A DNA stretch of 28,294 nucleotides from UBA4664 sp038244585 (GCA_038244585.1 JBBRTI010000007.1:1-28294); one strand, 5' to 3'. Shown: positions 15,469 through 22,005, numbered from the stretch's first letter. Notes: generated by a model not told the origin, from the sequence alone. Numbers and translations: made by a program.

Positions 15469-16124
15469 TAGAGTCCCTTAATCATTACGGTGCCGCGCTT
15501 CGGGCCCGGAATTGCGCCTGAAATGCCCAGAATGTTCTGCTCAGCGTCAATTACCATCACTTTCAGACCCGTGACAGTAACCTGCTCGTGGCCCATGTGA
15601 CCGGCCATACGCATGCCCTTGAAAACGTGCTGAGGATAACCGGAACCAATGGAACCCGGCTGGCGATAGTTGCGAGAACCGTGGGTCTTGGGGCCTTGGG
15701 CGAAGTTGTGGCGCTTAACAGTACCGGCAAATCCCTTGCCTTTTGAGGTACCGGTTACCTGGACGGCATCACCGACTTCGAACGCGTTGACGTCGATTGT
15801 GGCGCCGACAGCGAGCGCCATAGCCTCGTCGGCCGAGGCCTGGAGGGCCTTTGCCTTCGGGTGGCCGGCCTGGACGTCATCAATCCTAACTTCACGCATG
15901 GTCTTGGCGTTGCTGCCGGAGTCCTTGAGGTGGCCTGCCTGAGGCTTGGGCTGGTGCTTTGCATCCCCAAAACCGATTTGAACGGCATTGTAGCCGTCAG
16001 TTTCGTTTTTCTTGACTTGGGTAACCGTGCACGGTCCGGCTTGGACGAGCGTCAGGCGCATGACATTACCGTCTTCACTAAAGATCTGTGTCATGCCGAG
16101 TTTTATTCCGAGGAGGGCCTTCAT
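15468..16124 (-). CDS. rplC: 50S ribosomal protein uL3
   Basis: 218 aa. It begins MKALLGIKLGMTQIFSEDGN and contains VTGTSKGKGFAGTVKRHNFA, GPKTHGSRNYRQPGSIG, and RMAGHMGHEQVTV, the family signature around the methylated Gln. It is the first gene of the S10-type operon here, because rpsJ is missing from its usual place just upstream. AAGGA lies six bases before the ATG. Confidence 0.98.
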   Translation of the reverse strand: MKALLGIKLGMTQIFSEDGNVMRLTLVQAGPCTVTQVKKNETDGYNAVQIGFGDAKHQPKPQAGHLKDSGSNAKTMREVRIDDVQAGHPKAKALQASADEAMALAVGATIDVNAFEVGDAVQVTGTSKGKGFAGTVKRHNFAQGPKTHGSRNYRQPGSIGSGYPQHVFKGMRMAGHMGHEQVTVTGLKVMVIDAEQNILGISGAIPGPKRGTVMIKGL

Positions 16125-16249
16125 GGTTGATCCTTAGGTTAACGTAGTCCTGACAAACGTAAATTCCAGGTTACAAGTGGTTTCCGAGAGACCTGCCTGC
16201 TACCTAGATTGATTGCACCGCACCGATTGCGGCGAACAAATACCATGTG
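16125..16249 (-). promoter_or_regulatory. 5' leader of the rplC operon
   Basis: About 120 transcribed bases before rplC. It contains a CCGC/GCGG hairpin and a CAGGT/ACCTG pairing. The leader is long for a gene with a simple ribosome-binding site and may carry autoregulation, but it matches no leader I recognise. Confidence 0.4.
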
Positions 16250-16279
16250 ACTATATCTTATCTGCTAGCGCTCTGTCAA
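16250..16279 (-). promoter_or_regulatory. Promoter of the rplC (S10-spc) operon
   Basis: -35 TTGACA (16279 to 16274), 18-base spacer, -10 TATAGT (16255 to 16250). It is the strongest match on this strand before rplC and is divergent from the small-protein promoter at 16331. Confidence 0.85.
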
Positions 16280-16330
16280 CCCTCGTTCGGGCGTGTGACA
16301 AGCACCGCCGATGCGCTAAATGAGGTATAA

Positions 16331-16359
16331 TTGACTTTTTTAGACTATTATGCTAATAT
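16331..16359 (+). promoter_or_regulatory. Promoter for the 67-aa membrane protein, leaderless arrangement
   Basis: -35 TTGACT (16331-16336), 17-base spacer ending in an extended -10 TGC, -10 TAATAT (16354-16359). The ATG at 16366 follows after six bases, leaving no room for a ribosome-binding site. Confidence 0.75.
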
Positions 16360-16365
16360 TATCTG

Positions 16366-16569
16366 ATGTTCAATCGTTTTTCAACGCAAAAACAATCCTT
16401 TGCCAGCACCCTGGTGTTGCTGCTTACTATCGACATCGTCCTTAGTTTCGCCTACGGCACACTCCCTTCGGGGCTGACTGCTGCCCGCAGCTTCGTCGAC
16501 CTGGTGCAATTTATTGCCATGACCATTACGATGGCCTTCGTCCTAAAAACGATTATCGAAGACTTCTAG
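16366..16569 (+). CDS. Small two-TM membrane protein, function unknown
   Basis: 67 aa. I do not recognise the family. Two hydrophobic segments are at about residues 12-32 and 43-64 with a short loop (LPSGLTAARS), and the N-terminus is basic, suggesting both ends in the cytoplasm. The gene has a good promoter six bases ahead of the ATG, so it is probably real and leaderless. It converges on the 86-aa membrane protein gene with two bases between their stops and no terminator hairpin, so the two transcripts would overlap. Confidence 0.68.
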   Translation: MFNRFSTQKQSFASTLVLLLTIDIVLSFAYGTLPSGLTAARSFVDLVQFIAMTITMAFVLKTIIEDF

Positions 16570-16571
16570 GT

Positions 16572-16832
16572 TTAAACGACCACAAAGACGACGTAGCCGG
16601 TGGCAAGCGTCAGCAGGGCCGAGATAATCAAAACCGCGTACTCGACTTTACGGTCGATGGCGAAGTGATCATGGGCCGACAGCGCGACACCCAACGCTAG
16701 GCCGATCGGGAATATGACAATACCGTGATATTTGACCCAAATCGAACCGAGGACGAAGAAGACCAAAATCTTCAGGAAATAAACACTATCGGCTTCTTTG
16801 GCGACCCTTTTGTGGCTGGCGGTTGTTTTCAT
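16572..16832 (-). CDS. Small three-TM membrane protein, function unknown
   Basis: 86 aa, family not recognised. Hydrophobic stretches are at about residues 17-33, 38-53 and 64-86. The first ~14 residues are basic and polar; AHDHFAIDRKVEY forms a loop between the second and third segments. The ATG at 16832 is preceded by an extended -10 (TGC TTTAAT) that ends six bases upstream, so the message is probably leaderless. It lies 34 bases after the DJ-1 gene and may also be read through from it. Confidence 0.7.
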   Translation of the reverse strand: MKTTASHKRVAKEADSVYFLKILVFFVLGSIWVKYHGIVIFPIGLALGVALSAHDHFAIDRKVEYAVLIISALLTLATGYVVFVVV

Positions 16833-16838
16833 AGCTCA

Positions 16839-16844
16839 ATTAAA
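16839..16844 (-). promoter_or_regulatory. -10 box for the 86-aa membrane protein (leaderless)
   Basis: TTTAAT (16844 to 16839) preceded by TGC, an extended -10, six bases before the ATG. The -35 is weak, as is usual for extended -10 promoters. Confidence 0.5.
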
Positions 16845-16866
16845 GCATAAGAATAATTATTTAGCA

Positions 16867-17415
16867 CTATTCTTCTTCGTCGGTCTCCACTATCAGCTCC
16901 ATAAACGCCTGGATGAAAGCCGGCAGGTCGGCGGGCTGGCGCGAACTGACCCAGTTACCATCTACCACTGCTTCCTTATCAACCCACTCGGCGCCGGCGT
17001 TTTTTAGATCTTCGGCCATGCTGTGAGAACTCGTCATCGTCCGGCCGTCCACGAGTCCTGCGTCAACCAACAGCCAAGCGCCGTGACAAATCACGCCCAG
17101 CGGCTTGTCGTCCGCGTCCATGGCCTGGACGAAGGCCTGGGCCCGCTTGTTAACACGTAATGCATCGGCGTTCATGACGCCTCCCGGCAGCAGGACAGCG
17201 TCAAAGTCGGCCGGATCAGCCTCATCCAAAGCCAGGTCCACAGCAATGCTGTGGCCGTCCTCGTGATGGTTTACCCCTTGGATATCGCCCTCCTCAGGCG
17301 CGATGATTCTTACTTCGGCACCGGCTTCCTCCAGGGCTTTCTTCGGTTCGGACAGCTCACTCTCTTCGAATAAATCGGTAGCAATAATTGCGATTCTCAC
17401 ATCAGTCAAATCCAT
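16867..17415 (-). CDS. DJ-1/PfpI family protein (class I glutamine amidotransferase-like)
   Basis: 182 aa. VRIAIIATDLFEESEL at the N-terminus supplies the conserved Glu (17 or 18), and GVICHGAWLL at 107-116 is the nucleophile elbow with Cys110-His111. SHSMAEDLKNAGAEWVDKEAVVDGNWVSSRQPADLPAF matches the C-terminal part of the PfpI/YhbO group. Members are described as proteases, deglycases or stress-protective proteins; the actual substrate cannot be told here. A GAGGGG ribosome-binding site precedes the ATG. It stands alone between rarA and a small membrane protein. Confidence 0.9.
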   Translation of the reverse strand: MDLTDVRIAIIATDLFEESELSEPKKALEEAGAEVRIIAPEEGDIQGVNHHEDGHSIAVDLALDEADPADFDAVLLPGGVMNADALRVNKRAQAFVQAMDADDKPLGVICHGAWLLVDAGLVDGRTMTSSHSMAEDLKNAGAEWVDKEAVVDGNWVSSRQPADLPAFIQAFMELIVETDEEE

Positions 17416-17513
17416 ACGGTTCCCCTCTTATTTAGTGCTTACTTTACAGCCTATGATGAAGTGGCACCTCAGGGAATTGGCTTATGTTCCAAAAATATTC
17501 GTACCCTAATAAA

Positions 17514-18734
17514 TTAGGCTGGTGGTTTGTCCTTGCCTGCCGCGGGACGATAAAATTTCTGACCCCTAACCTGGGTTGGTAGGAAGCCGTCCGGGTGTTC
17601 AAAACCGGGTTCCCACTTGTAGCCCTTGCCGTACTCCAGCTCCTTCATAAGTTTGGTCGGGGCGTTGCGCAGGTGGGCAGGCACGTCCATATCGGGATGC
17701 GTATGAACTGCCTCGATGGCGCGGCCGATGGCATCGTAGGCGTCGCGGTTCTTGGGAGAAGTGGCCAGGGCGATCGTGGCTTGGGCCAGAATGATGCGGC
17801 CCTCAGGCATGCCGATCCGCTCGATAGCTTGGAAAGTGCTGGTGGCAAGTGTCAGCATGGAGTTGTCGGCCGTACCGATATCCTCAGACGCGAAGATAAC
17901 CAGGCGGCGCGCAATGAATTTGGCATCCTCCCCGCTCTCGAGCATCCGGGCCAAATAGATGAGGGCCGCGTCGACCGCGGAGCCGCGCAAGCTCTTGATG
18001 TAGGCGGAGATTAGATTGTAATGGTACTCTCCGGATTTGTCATATCTGAGAGCGGTCTTCTGCATGGCCTGCTTGACGTGCTCTATGGTGATATCGCCGG
18101 ATGTCAGAGTAGCAGCGGCTTCCAGACCGCCCAAGGCCGCGCGGGCGTCACCGGCGGCCAATTCGGCAAGCAGACGCTTGGCGTCAGGCTGCATGACTCG
18201 GCTGCCGAGCTCATTCAGACCGCGGTCCAGGATTGCCTCAAGCTGCGGGGCAGTGAGTTTCTCCAGCACGATAACGCGGCTGCGCGACAGCAGCGGCCCG
18301 ATGACTTCGAAGGACGGGTTTTCCGTCGTCGCGCCAATCAGTACGATGGTGCCGTTCTCCATGTGAGGCAAGAACGCATCCTGCTGGGCTTTATTAAAGC
18401 GGTGGATCTCGTCGACAAAGAATAGGGTAGTCTGGCCCGTACGGCGGCGCTCCTTGGCCCGGTCGATAACCTTTTTGACGTCGGACAGGCCGCTGGTGAC
18501 GGCGGATATCTCTTCGAAAGCATAATCGCCGCTTCGTGCGATGATGCGGGCGAGCGTCGTCTTGCCGGTGCCGGGCGGCCCCCACAGTATCAGCGAGGTG
18601 GGTATGCCCTGGGAGACGATGGTGCGTAAGAACTGGCCCTCGCCCACCACCTGCCCCTGTCCGATGACGTCATCGATAGTCTGGGGCCGGACGCGGTCGG
18701 CTAATGGGCGGTTCATTTCGCTAAAGAGATTCAT
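17514..18734 (-). CDS. rarA: Replication-associated recombination protein RarA (MgsA/WRNIP1 family)
   Basis: 406 aa from the ATG at 18734; the TTG one codon upstream is not needed. A clamp-loader-type AAA+ domain carries Walker A GPPGTGKT (52-59), Walker B LFFVDE (104-109), sensor-1 GATTEN (134-139) and the SRSR arginine-finger region (150-153). The C-terminal half (KSLRGSAVDAALIYLARMLESGEDAKFIARRLVIFASEDIG, then PKNRDAYDAIGRAI, YGKGYKWEPGFEHPDGFLP) is the RarA tetramerisation region. It acts at stalled forks and in recombination. The promoter -10 sits six bases before the ATG with no ribosome-binding site. Confidence 0.95.
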   Translation of the reverse strand: MNLFSEMNRPLADRVRPQTIDDVIGQGQVVGEGQFLRTIVSQGIPTSLILWGPPGTGKTTLARIIARSGDYAFEEISAVTSGLSDVKKVIDRAKERRRTGQTTLFFVDEIHRFNKAQQDAFLPHMENGTIVLIGATTENPSFEVIGPLLSRSRVIVLEKLTAPQLEAILDRGLNELGSRVMQPDAKRLLAELAAGDARAALGGLEAAATLTSGDITIEHVKQAMQKTALRYDKSGEYHYNLISAYIKSLRGSAVDAALIYLARMLESGEDAKFIARRLVIFASEDIGTADNSMLTLATSTFQAIERIGMPEGRIILAQATIALATSPKNRDAYDAIGRAIEAVHTHPDMDVPAHLRNAPTKLMKELEYGKGYKWEPGFEHPDGFLPTQVRGQKFYRPAAGKDKPPA

Positions 18735-18740
18735 CAATCA

Positions 18741-18746
18741 AGTATA
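18741..18746 (-). promoter_or_regulatory. -10 box for a leaderless rarA transcript
   Basis: TATACT (18746 to 18741), preceded by TGC (extended -10), ends six bases before the ATG at 18734. The -35 is poor. Confidence 0.6.
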
Positions 18747-18799
18747 GCACGGCGTTCGGCTTCTGTTCTTGCTATATCTGTTGGAACTGGTTATCAACA

Positions 18800-18828
18800 T
18801 TGACAAGCTGATACCGTCGTGCTAACAT
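18800..18828 (+). promoter_or_regulatory. Promoter upstream of the 138-aa unknown gene
   Basis: -35 TTGACA (18800-18805), 17-base spacer ending in TGC, -10 TAACAT (18823-18828). Transcription should begin near 18835, about 65 bases before the proposed start codon. Confidence 0.75.
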
Positions 18829-18898
18829 TCATTCCCATACCCGGGGTTGTATGAGCCAATCTGGGTCGCCCCTTTCCCTAGCCCTGAGATGAGTTCTC

Positions 18899-19315
18899 GT
18901 GACTATGACCGTACTAAAGCACATGTCTGCTAGAATTTCCGCGTTCGAGCCAAACTCCCTTGAGGAAGCCAGGAACCGCGAATCAAGGATTCTTGCAGCA
19001 CTGGCAGAAGCCTACTTGAGCGACCGCCAGGAGATCATGGTTGCGGGCGTAACTTTCGAAAGTATTGAAGCTTTCGTCGCACGCCTGTCCGACCATTCCT
19101 GTCCGGCCAGCGTCCCACTGCGAGAGAAGTTCTCAACGGCCGTAATCTCCGCCTCAGAGTGTCGCTACTCCCTGAGGACCACGAAGTCACGTGACGACGT
19201 TCTTCATTTCAGCCCCTTACCTTGCCGTAGAGAAAGGAACCGCAAAGACAGGCCGCGTTCGTTCACCTTCACCGGCAAGTTCTGTCCCCTGTTCGACTTC
19301 ACGTCGGGCATATGA
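18899..19315 (+). CDS. Unknown protein of up to 138 aa
   Basis: Family not recognised. The first ~70 residues look like a normal helical protein (SLEEARNRESRILAALAEAY, then VTFESIEAFVARLS); the second half is Arg/Ser/Phe-rich with four Cys, and looks less like a folded domain. GTG at 18899 or the in-frame ATGs at 18905 and 18923 could start it; none has a good ribosome-binding site. An out-of-frame ATG at 18890 opens a 14-codon ORF that ends inside the gene. A promoter and a terminator at 19323 frame the unit, so it is transcribed, but the coding call is tentative and the unit might be a regulatory RNA. Confidence 0.45.
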   Translation: MTMTVLKHMSARISAFEPNSLEEARNRESRILAALAEAYLSDRQEIMVAGVTFESIEAFVARLSDHSCPASVPLREKFSTAVISASECRYSLRTTKSRDDVLHFSPLPCRRERNRKDRPRSFTFTGKFCPLFDFTSGI

Positions 19316-19322
19316 ATTAAGC

Positions 19323-19383
19323 CCCCCGGCAACCCCGGATCCTGAGCCCTGGCTCGCAGTTGATCCCCGACGCCGGGGGTTTT
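19323..19383 (+). terminator. Large terminator-like stem-loop after the 138-aa gene
   Basis: CCCCCGGC (19323-19330) pairs with GCCGGGGG (19372-19379), followed by TTTT. Inside are GGATC/GATCC (19337-19341 with 19362-19366) and a GAGC/GCTC hairpin. The nested structure is larger than a plain terminator. Confidence 0.7.
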
Positions 19384-19397
19384 CTGCGTCAAAATGA

Positions 19398-19422
19398 AAC
19401 CGCCGCCTTGGCGGCGGCGGTT
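19398..19422 (-). terminator. Terminator after the 90-aa unknown gene
   Basis: A perfect 10-base stem, AACCGCCGCC with GGCGGCGGTT, and a five-base loop. On the minus strand it runs into TTTCATTTT, so it ends transcripts from 19716. It lies between two convergent units. Confidence 0.85.
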
Positions 19423-19443
19423 GATTCGGTTTGTTGGACTAGA

Positions 19444-19716
19444 TTAGTGTACCGGCAGGAGGGTCTCGGGTAGGCCGGCTTCGGCCATGAAACGCTCGTA
19501 GGCCTTGTTGGCCTGAATCTCGATTTTTGGGTTGGAATTTATCACCTGCTGGCGGTACTCAGTGATGTCCTGCGCCTGCAAGGCATCAAGAAAATACCGC
19601 TGCAATACGCTGCGGTCATCTTCAGTCACTGCCTTCAATACCTCAGGGTGGAGAAGTATCACCTCTTCAAGCATGTTCATTCTCCGCTGAAACTCATTAG
19701 GATCGGTATATTGCAT
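19444..19716 (-). CDS. Unknown 90-aa protein
   Basis: Family not recognised. The protein is polar and mostly helical by composition (MQYTDPNEFQRRMNMLEEVI, then QRYFLDALQAQDITEYRQQVI), with no signal peptide, TM segment, Cys or catalytic motif; it is probably a small cytosolic, perhaps dimeric, protein. AGGAGG lies five bases before the ATG, a near-perfect ribosome-binding site, and a strong terminator follows the stop. These make it a real gene. It lies 88 bases downstream of the DsbA-like gene in the same direction and may be co-transcribed with it. Confidence 0.78.
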   Translation of the reverse strand: MQYTDPNEFQRRMNMLEEVILLHPEVLKAVTEDDRSVLQRYFLDALQAQDITEYRQQVINSNPKIEIQANKAYERFMAEAGLPETLLPVH

Positions 19717-19804
19717 GGCATCCTCCTATTACCCGACTATCATAACCAAGCCACGTCAGAAAATTATTGGGCATGCCTCCAAAGTAGCCGGGAAAAAAGT
19801 CCGA

Positions 19805-20359
19805 CTATTCGACAGCCTCGATGATTACTGGCTGAGGGAAATGGTGGGACGATTTAGGCAGGGATTTCCAGAGTGCTTTGGCCGCCTTCACCGTTTCCGG
19901 TAAGGCCTCCAGCCTGATGAAAAACGGTCGGTCGTTGTCTTCTATGAATACGGTCGGGGTGGCGAAGACACCTTTACTGGCCGCCAGTTCATGACTATCC
20001 TGAACGCGCTTAAGGGCCGCCTCTAAATCCAATTCAACCTGAGGAAAACCGGTAAACTTTTCGATGAGCTGCCAGACCTTGTCGGGCTGAGGAGAGTCTT
20101 CCTGCTCATGGAATAGCCGGAACATCTCCTGCCGATAGGCTTTGGTGCCAGGTGCGCTCTGAGCTTTGACGAACTCATGTCCGGCCAAGGCCAATACGCT
20201 GATTGGAACGTTGCCCGAAGCCCAATCCCATGTAGCGGTTGCAGATGCGGCCTGAGTCAGTGAGAACGGACGCCAATCGGCTGTTACCTCGGCCATGTCC
20301 AGGAGCCGCTGGAAACGATAGGTATCTTCGCAAGCGTAGTCAAAATATACCGTCGTCAC
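19805..20359 (-). CDS. DsbA/FrnE-like thioredoxin-fold protein with CxxT site
   Basis: 184 aa, from a GTG start. VYFDYACEDTYRFQRLL matches the first strand and active site of cytosolic DsbA/FrnE-like proteins, where CPWC is usual; here only Cys10 remains (C-E-D-T13). The cis-Pro motif ATPTVFI is at 133-139, with Pro135. No signal peptide is present, so it is cytoplasmic. A CxxT site fits a monothiol or transferase-like activity (as in HCCA isomerase/GST-kappa relatives) better than disulphide formation. The GTG overlaps the stop of a ten-codon micro-ORF, and has no ribosome-binding site of its own. Confidence 0.8.
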   Translation of the reverse strand: MTTVYFDYACEDTYRFQRLLDMAEVTADWRPFSLTQAASATATWDWASGNVPISVLALAGHEFVKAQSAPGTKAYRQEMFRLFHEQEDSPQPDKVWQLIEKFTGFPQVELDLEAALKRVQDSHELAASKGVFATPTVFIEDNDRPFFIRLEALPETVKAAKALWKSLPKSSHHFPQPVIIEAVE

Positions 20360-20388
20360 GCTAGTACCAAAGCTTGGACTGGATTCAT
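20356..20388 (-). CDS. Ten-codon micro-ORF overlapping the DsbA-like start
   Basis: ATG at 20388 encodes MNPVQALVLA and stops at TGA (20358-20356). The stop overlaps the GTG start of the DsbA-like gene as GTGA. AGGAG lies seven bases before the ATG, while the main gene has no such site. The likely reading is that ribosomes load on the micro-ORF and restart on the main gene. A single-base assembly error joining the two frames is an alternative. Confidence 0.55.
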   Translation of the reverse strand: MNPVQALVLA

Positions 20389-20471
20389 CGCAAAACTCCT
20401 GTATTCATCCGTTATATTGTACCGCACGTGCCTCGGCCGGAATAGCCTGGCCGTGAAGCAGACATAGCATG

Positions 20472-20499
20472 TTGACTTGGCTCACTATGGTTATACAAT
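20472..20499 (+). promoter_or_regulatory. Promoter of the 70-aa unknown protein
   Basis: -35 TTGACT (20472-20477), 16-base spacer, -10 TACAAT (20494-20499). Start near 20506 leaves a ~30-base leader with GGAG six bases before the ATG. Confidence 0.75.
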
Positions 20500-20535
20500 A
20501 GTTACAGTTTCGTACCTACTACCCCGGAGATTGTT

Positions 20536-20748
20536 ATGTTCAATCGGACTTCCCAACGGCTGAGTCCGGTTGTCCGGATCCTTGCCGTTGGCGCTACCGC
20601 TACTATTCTTGGCGCCGGCCTGTTCATGTACCTCACCCCCGATCCGCAAACCTGCGTTCGCAGTTTCATTACGAACGTGGCCCGATGCCATCCCACCAAG
20701 CCGAACGAACACCCCGGCACAACCTACGTGTTCACACGGGACTACTAG
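20536..20748 (+). CDS. Small single-TM protein, function unknown
   Basis: 70 aa, not a recognised family. A basic N-terminus (MFNRTSQRLSPVVR) is followed by one hydrophobic segment at about residues 14-33 (ILAVGATATILGAGLFMYL), then a polar, Pro-rich tail with two Cys (40 and 51). It would be a membrane-anchored or secreted small protein with its tail outside; the two Cys could form a disulphide. A GGAG ribosome-binding site and a promoter support it. It converges with the maleylpyruvate-isomerase-like gene. Confidence 0.65.
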   Translation: MFNRTSQRLSPVVRILAVGATATILGAGLFMYLTPDPQTCVRSFITNVARCHPTKPNEHPGTTYVFTRDY

Positions 20749-20757
20749 TCCGCAATC

Positions 20758-20787
20758 GGCCCGACCGTCATTTCTGACGATCGGGCC
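20758..20787. terminator. Hairpin between convergent genes, weak terminator
   Basis: GGCCCGA-c-CGTCA with TGACG-a-TCGGGCC: twelve pairs around one mismatch, four-base loop. There is no T-run on either side, so it may act as a transcript end-stabiliser rather than a true intrinsic terminator. Confidence 0.55.
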
Positions 20788-20797
20788 AGAATCTTGT

Positions 20798-21370
20798 TCA
20801 GCCCGGCGTCACCGACTGACGGCCGGACAAAGCTAGGAGCCGTGTCCAAACGTCGGCGGCGACGGAAACGGATACGGCCGGTTTGAGTAAGCCGGCATCG
20901 CGCCAACTCTCAGCCTCCGGTTTGAACCAGTCGTACGCCGCGGCGGCCAACTCCGGGTCCACCGTTTCGTCGGCCCCGACGGCGCGCGCCAGGTCCCAGG
21001 AGTGGATGGTAAAGTCGATTAGCTGGTGTTGCAGGTAGGTACGGGCCGTAACGTCGCCGTAGCTAAGATGAACGATCATATTCAGGTCTAATCCCTCCAA
21101 CGCCTGCCGAGCCGCGGAGCTGGCCTCGTCCCAGGCGGCCCCGGGGTCATCGCCCAGCAAGTCGCCGGCATATGCATCGACAGCCTCTTCGATTGTCTTT
21201 CCCGACAGAACATGCGGTACCCAGACCAACCCTTCCAGGTTATGCGCGACCAAGTCGCGAACGGTCCAATCGTTATCCGGCGTCAAGTCAAGCCACTGGG
21301 TTTCCCCCACCTCCTCTAGCGCCTGCCTGAACCTGTTATCAGACGTAATGAAGGCTTCAGGTTGGGTCAT
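20798..21370 (-). CDS. Mycothiol-dependent maleylpyruvate-isomerase-like / TIGR03086-type protein
   Basis: 190 aa. WTVRDLVAHNLEGLVWVPHVLSGK near the start and QLIDFTIHSWDLARAVGAD in the middle are the pattern of the actinobacterial MDMPI/DinB-like family. The four-helix core would bind a metal through His43, Asp119 (Glu in the reference enzyme) and His123. In actinobacteria relatives use mycothiol. CPR bacteria are not known to make mycothiol, so the thiol may come from a host or the activity may differ. AGGAG lies six bases before the ATG. The origin is probably transfer from actinobacteria, an inference. Confidence 0.75.
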   Translation of the reverse strand: MTQPEAFITSDNRFRQALEEVGETQWLDLTPDNDWTVRDLVAHNLEGLVWVPHVLSGKTIEEAVDAYAGDLLGDDPGAAWDEASSAARQALEGLDLNMIVHLSYGDVTARTYLQHQLIDFTIHSWDLARAVGADETVDPELAAAAYDWFKPEAESWRDAGLLKPAVSVSVAADVWTRLLALSGRQSVTPG

Positions 21371-21495
21371 TCATTGCTCCTACTGAATATTGGCCTTGTT
21401 TTACTCCAACTGAGCCAATTTTGCTATAGGCATATTGTGTATGGTTAGTCCGCGCACAAGTTAACCGTGACCCAACTAAGTAAGCACTGCATAAA

Positions 21496-21527
21496 GCAGA
21501 AAACCCCGCTTTCGCGGGGTTTTCTGC
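21496..21527 (-). terminator. Terminator after rpsJ
   Basis: A perfect 14-base stem (GCAGAAAACCCCGC with GCGGGGTTTTCTGC) and a TTTC loop, four bases beyond the rpsJ stop. The T-rich arm is inside the stem, so it could work in both directions. Confidence 0.88.
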
Positions 21528-21531
21528 CGGT

Positions 21532-21861
21532 TTACATCTTGATTTCGATGTCCACACCTGCCGGCAGGTTGAGGTTCATCAGGGCGTCGATGGTCTTGGG
21601 GGTCGGCTCGGTGATGTCGATGAGGCGCTTGTGGGTGCGCATCTCGAACTGTTCACGGGCGTCCTTGTACACGTGAGGCGAGCGCAGGACGGTCATGGAA
21701 TTGCGCTCGGTGGGCAGCGGGATGGGTCCGGCGACGACGGCGCCAGTTCGGATTGCTGTGTCGATTATCTGCTTGGCGGACTGGTCGATGACTTTGGAAT
21801 CATAGGCCTTAAGACGGATACGAATCCGTTGCTTATCGGGGGCTTTTTCGGCTACTGCCAT
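21532..21861 (-). CDS. rpsJ: 30S ribosomal protein uS10
   Basis: 109 aa from the ATG at 21861 (MAVAEKAPDKQRIRIRLKAY). Conserved parts are DSKVIDQSAKQIIDTAIRTGAVVAGPIPLPTERNSMTVLRSPHVYKDAREQFEMRTHKRLIDI and the closing MNLNLPAGVDIEIKM. AGGAG is seven bases before this ATG, and the protein start then matches the family; an in-frame ATG at 21927 would add 22 basic residues and lacks such a site. Normally the first gene of the S10 operon, it is here a single-gene unit about 5.4 kb from rplC. Confidence 0.97.
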   Translation of the reverse strand: MAVAEKAPDKQRIRIRLKAYDSKVIDQSAKQIIDTAIRTGAVVAGPIPLPTERNSMTVLRSPHVYKDAREQFEMRTHKRLIDITEPTPKTIDALMNLNLPAGVDIEIKM

Positions 21862-21947
21862 TAGGGGTCTCCTGGTGCGATACCGTAATCTCTTCTCGGG
21901 GTCTAACCGGACGAGTTCTCGGTACATGATTTAATGATAATGGAGTG

Positions 21948-21976
21948 ATTATAACCTTGTTGAGCTCAAATGGCAA
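21948..21976 (-). promoter_or_regulatory. Promoter of rpsJ
   Basis: -35 TTGCCA (21976 to 21971), 17-base spacer, -10 TATAAT (21953 to 21948). Start near 21941 gives a leader of about 80 bases to the ATG at 21861. Confidence 0.82.
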
Positions 21977-22005
21977 TAATGGCGACGAGCGATAGCCAGA
22001 ACGAA

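Noticed and set aside
16867..17513. Alternative genetic code (TGA as Gly or Trp)
   Set aside because: Several conserved genes end properly at TGA and none has in-frame TGA, so SR1/Gracilibacteria-type recoding is not supported.
21862..21927. A 22-residue N-terminal extension of uS10
   Set aside because: The ATG at 21861 has AGGAG at seven bases and matches the family start; the upstream ATG lies soon after the predicted start site without such a site. A -10-like TATCAT six bases before it leaves a small doubt.
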